NCBI GenBank assembly: GCA_030159075.1
Contig: BROG01000228.1
Coordinates: forward strand, 372,001 to 436,000
Length of the DNA: 64,000 nucleotides
Reading direction: 5' to 3'
Source of the DNA: Atrina japonica
Lineage: Eukaryota; Mollusca; Bivalvia; Pterioida; Pinnidae
Under the pieces are notes generated by a model, which was given only the letters and a program-made list of their open reading frames with translations, had not been told where the DNA came from and did no database searches. This document shows, piece by piece, positions 61,821-64,000 of the stretch. A program made the translations under genes and the position numbers. How positions within the stretch are numbered: position 1 is the first letter of the stretch; every line of letters begins with the position of its first letter.

Positions 61821-61955
61821 TACAGTCACAGAGGAACCTGCATTGTGACACCATCTCAGGTGGTTTAAACAGGCTATTTACAGGTGTATTTAACCTATTG
61901 GTTTTCAGAATGTGGTCTTAAAAGACAGGTGGTCTTTCAAGACAGGTTCCACAGT
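61821..61955 (+). mobile_element. short inverted-repeat element ('ggttccactgta' family)
   Basis: It begins tacagtcacagaggaacctg, contains aatgtggtcttaaaagacag and ends caagacaggttccacagta. Confidence 0.6.
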
Positions 61956-62172
61956 ATTGTCAGTTTGCACCAGTCTGGTTTATTTTCTGCACTTTTAAAT
62001 ATCTATACATTGTAATATTTTATTTTGGTCACAGTTTTGATGTCAGCATCTGAAAAATTAAAACAAATGACAATTTCCTGAATTTTTATTGTTTTATCAA
62101 CTGTTTTGTCAGTATAAATATTTACAAAACAATTTTTATTCTATTTCAATTACCTTAACTGATCATGATCTA

Positions 62173-62262
62173 TTAGCTCATCAACCCTGAAAAACAATGA
62201 ACTCTCCTATAAATCAATGATGTAGGTAAGTCCAAATATGTATTTAGGGGTGAATGAGTTAA
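62173..62262 (-). mobile_element. 90-bp MITE, TTAA-ended family (reversed)
   Basis: It starts ttagctcatcaaccctgaaa and ends ggggtgaatgagttaa. The core is in reverse orientation. Confidence 0.6.
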
Positions 62263-62725
62263 TTGTGAAGTCGACTAGAAGCACATCTCTTCCTATCGAT
62301 CACAGAAAGGTGTCTGTGTTGCTACCTCTTTGTTAGGTTAATAGTTTACTCAATGTATGTGCATATTGCGAAGATCATTTTCTTTCATATACTTACTTTA
62401 TTTTTCTTAAATGTTATTTCAGTTCATGCACTTATAATTTATCAACAAGTGTGACAAAAAACATGTGACGTCTGCTTAAATAAATCCGCTCTCCTGATAT
62501 TGTGCTAAATGTGGGTAGAATATGTTAAGTTCAGTAAGGTAAATAATTGGACAGAGTATTGGATAGGACAACAAAGAAAGAGGTATTATGACGCGTACAA
62601 AATGTACTATAATCAAATATAAATTCTGCCACAAACATTAGCGTTATAGGCTAGACCGGTAACTTGTTGACATTTTCTTTTAGACTTCATTTTGAATTAT
62701 TAAGATATATATGTTTAATCTGCAG

Positions 62726-62788
62726 TTGCCGAGTGTCAAGTGCCAGGCGTAGTATGATTGATCAGTGGATCAATACCCGTGGACCCCC
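62726..62788 (+). other. possible uncharacterised 63-nt exon
   Basis: A GC-richer island sits between an acceptor (tttaatctgcag, ending 62725) and a donor-like gtagtaag at 62789. In one frame it encodes CRVSSARRSMIDQWINTRGP. Its length is a multiple of three, so it would be a symmetric exon. No family match is recognised. It could belong to a downstream part of CEP97, which is poorly conserved, but nothing here proves it. Confidence 0.15.
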
Positions 62789-63275
62789 GTAGTAAGAGAA
62801 TTTGTGTTTTAAATATTCTAGAGTATAACTGCGGTTTTAAATAGCAAACTGCTGGCTCTGTAGGGGGCACCTGTTGGTTGTATTGATTTATGTTATGTAA
62901 TATTGTAAAACTCAATTACCTGACTAAGGCATGAGAGGAAAAAACAATACCTTTGATTACGTTGCATTTGAAGGCGACTCTAAAGCTTTGGCTGTGTTAT
63001 AAACATATTAGACTCAATCAGTTGAAGTATGAGTCATCGTTTTAAGAAACAAAGTTAATTACTTAGGCCTAATTAGTTAATTTACATACAAAAACCTGTT
63101 GTATTTAGTTATTTTGCATTCAGACATATATACATATAGGTTTTGTGTAGAATATAATGGTTCAAACTTATAATTACTTTACTAATGTTTTGTATACAGT
63201 TTAAAAATCTGTAAAACAATTTACATATATATGAGGTACATATAAAAGGTATAACCTCTGAACTTACAAACATGC

Positions 63276-63346
63276 AAACACACACACACACACCCACCTG
63301 CACACACACACACAAACACACACACACACACACGCACACACACACA
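63276..63346 (+). repeat. (CA)n microsatellite, interrupted
   Basis: About 70 bp of ca broken by cccacctg, aaac and acgc. Confidence 0.9.
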
Positions 63347-64000
63347 TTATTTGGTTTTCAACTTATTTTGATACACCCCACTGTGAGGAAGTGAGTATGT
63401 CAACAATATTGAAATAAGCTTATAGGTAATTATTAGTCTAAATTTCTTGTATAGATCAGGAATTTTAATTAAACTTTACAGGAGTCAAGCACTCAGGGGG
63501 TGGATCCAAGGTGGGGCAAAATAGGTAGCAGAGGGTATATCTCTTTGAAAATCTTCTCCTCCAGAACTGCTGTATAGATTGAAAAACTTACTGCATCTGA
63601 GTGATCTACATAGATTTATGATTCTGGCCTCTTGCTTATATATTCAGGACAACCAGTATGAAATATTTCCGATAGTTTAAATATGTTATGGAAGGATAGT
63701 ATTTGGGTTTATTAAAGTCATTTAAACAAATTTAAAAAGTTATTATTGCAAAGTCTTAATGTCACCATACTTTTACATATAAATTAGTTTAAAATATAAA
63801 ATTGCTTGTATAGCTAATATTAAACCCATATAAATTGAGTCAATTAAGTCAATAATGTGACATTCTGGAAGTTTTTTCAAGCCGTTGGGTACGGCTTTGT
63901 CATAATAGCCTGTCAGTTCTATCAATTGAAGTATTATGTGAGAAGTAAAGGGGATTTTCTGTATTAAGCTTGAAACAAGAATAAAGGTCTGCAGCCGTAA

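Larger units (their letters stand above)
23564..64000 (+). other. presumed CEP97 intron(s), or intergenic DNA, to the end of the window
   Basis: After the donor at 23564 no convincing further exon was found, except the tentative one at 50301. No polyadenylated 3' end or second gene could be identified either. The region is dominated by the repeats listed separately. Stretches with no assigned content include 24340-24900, 26790-27480, 27516-28790, 31450-32630, 34110-36990, 42370-43070, 45250-46390, 49110-50200, 51450-52390, 52830-54430, 58140-58890, 59080-59800 and 61960-63270. Confidence 0.4.

Overview
This window looks like part of an animal nuclear genome, most probably a bivalve mollusc. 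It is AT-rich and almost entirely non-coding, and it is full of tRNA-derived SINEs, short inverted-repeat elements, fold-back hairpins, minisatellites and repeat families opening with an 'agctcacctgg' or 'cccaccatc' hairpin. The palindrome-like word acatgta recurs throughout. The taxon is inferred from this texture, not from a database match. No bacterial operon, rRNA, intact tRNA gene or CRISPR array is visible.

The one gene I can support is a fragment of CEP97, the centrosomal leucine-rich-repeat protein that partners CP110, on the + strand. Three exons are clear: 11600-11682, 13544-13627 and 23449-23563. They join in frame and reproduce a conserved CEP97 stretch: the last LRR and its cap, then the [10 protein letters not shown] and TVCPLTST motifs. 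The start and most LRRs must lie left of the window. The IQ and C-terminal parts are not found, apart from a tentative 30-nt micro-exon at 50301-50330. Most of the window is therefore CEP97 intron.

The best find is the intron between the first two exons (11683-13543). It has no usable GT-AG boundaries. It opens with a perfect ATATCCTTT, carries TTCTTTAAC as a branch-point match and ends in CCAC. This is the signature of an AT-AC intron removed by the minor (U12) spliceosome, and using it restores the conserved SSP/GFDGRP junction.

Layout. 1-11.6 kb is intron with old MITEs, a SINE, a local duplication, a self-nested 150-bp-unit repeat element and a 438-bp direct repeat pair. 11.6-23.6 kb holds the exons, separated by SINEs and MITEs. 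23.6-30 kb holds a fold-back hairpin and a composite 'agctcacc' element. 30.3-31.4 kb is a 99-bp satellite. 37-39.7 kb holds more elements, one carrying a CTCF-like motif. 40.8-42.4 kb is a 56-bp array in which each unit resembles a 3' splice site. 43.8-45.2 kb is a 1.48-kb element with terminal inverted repeats. 46.4-47.9 kb is a CA-rich minisatellite. 54.5-59.1 kb is a 30-bp array in three subfamilies, interrupted by a hairpin-containing segment. 59.8-60.7 kb is a second 150-bp-unit element. 61.0-61.7 kb is a SINE split by a truncated LINE. The remaining sequence shows nothing I could assign.
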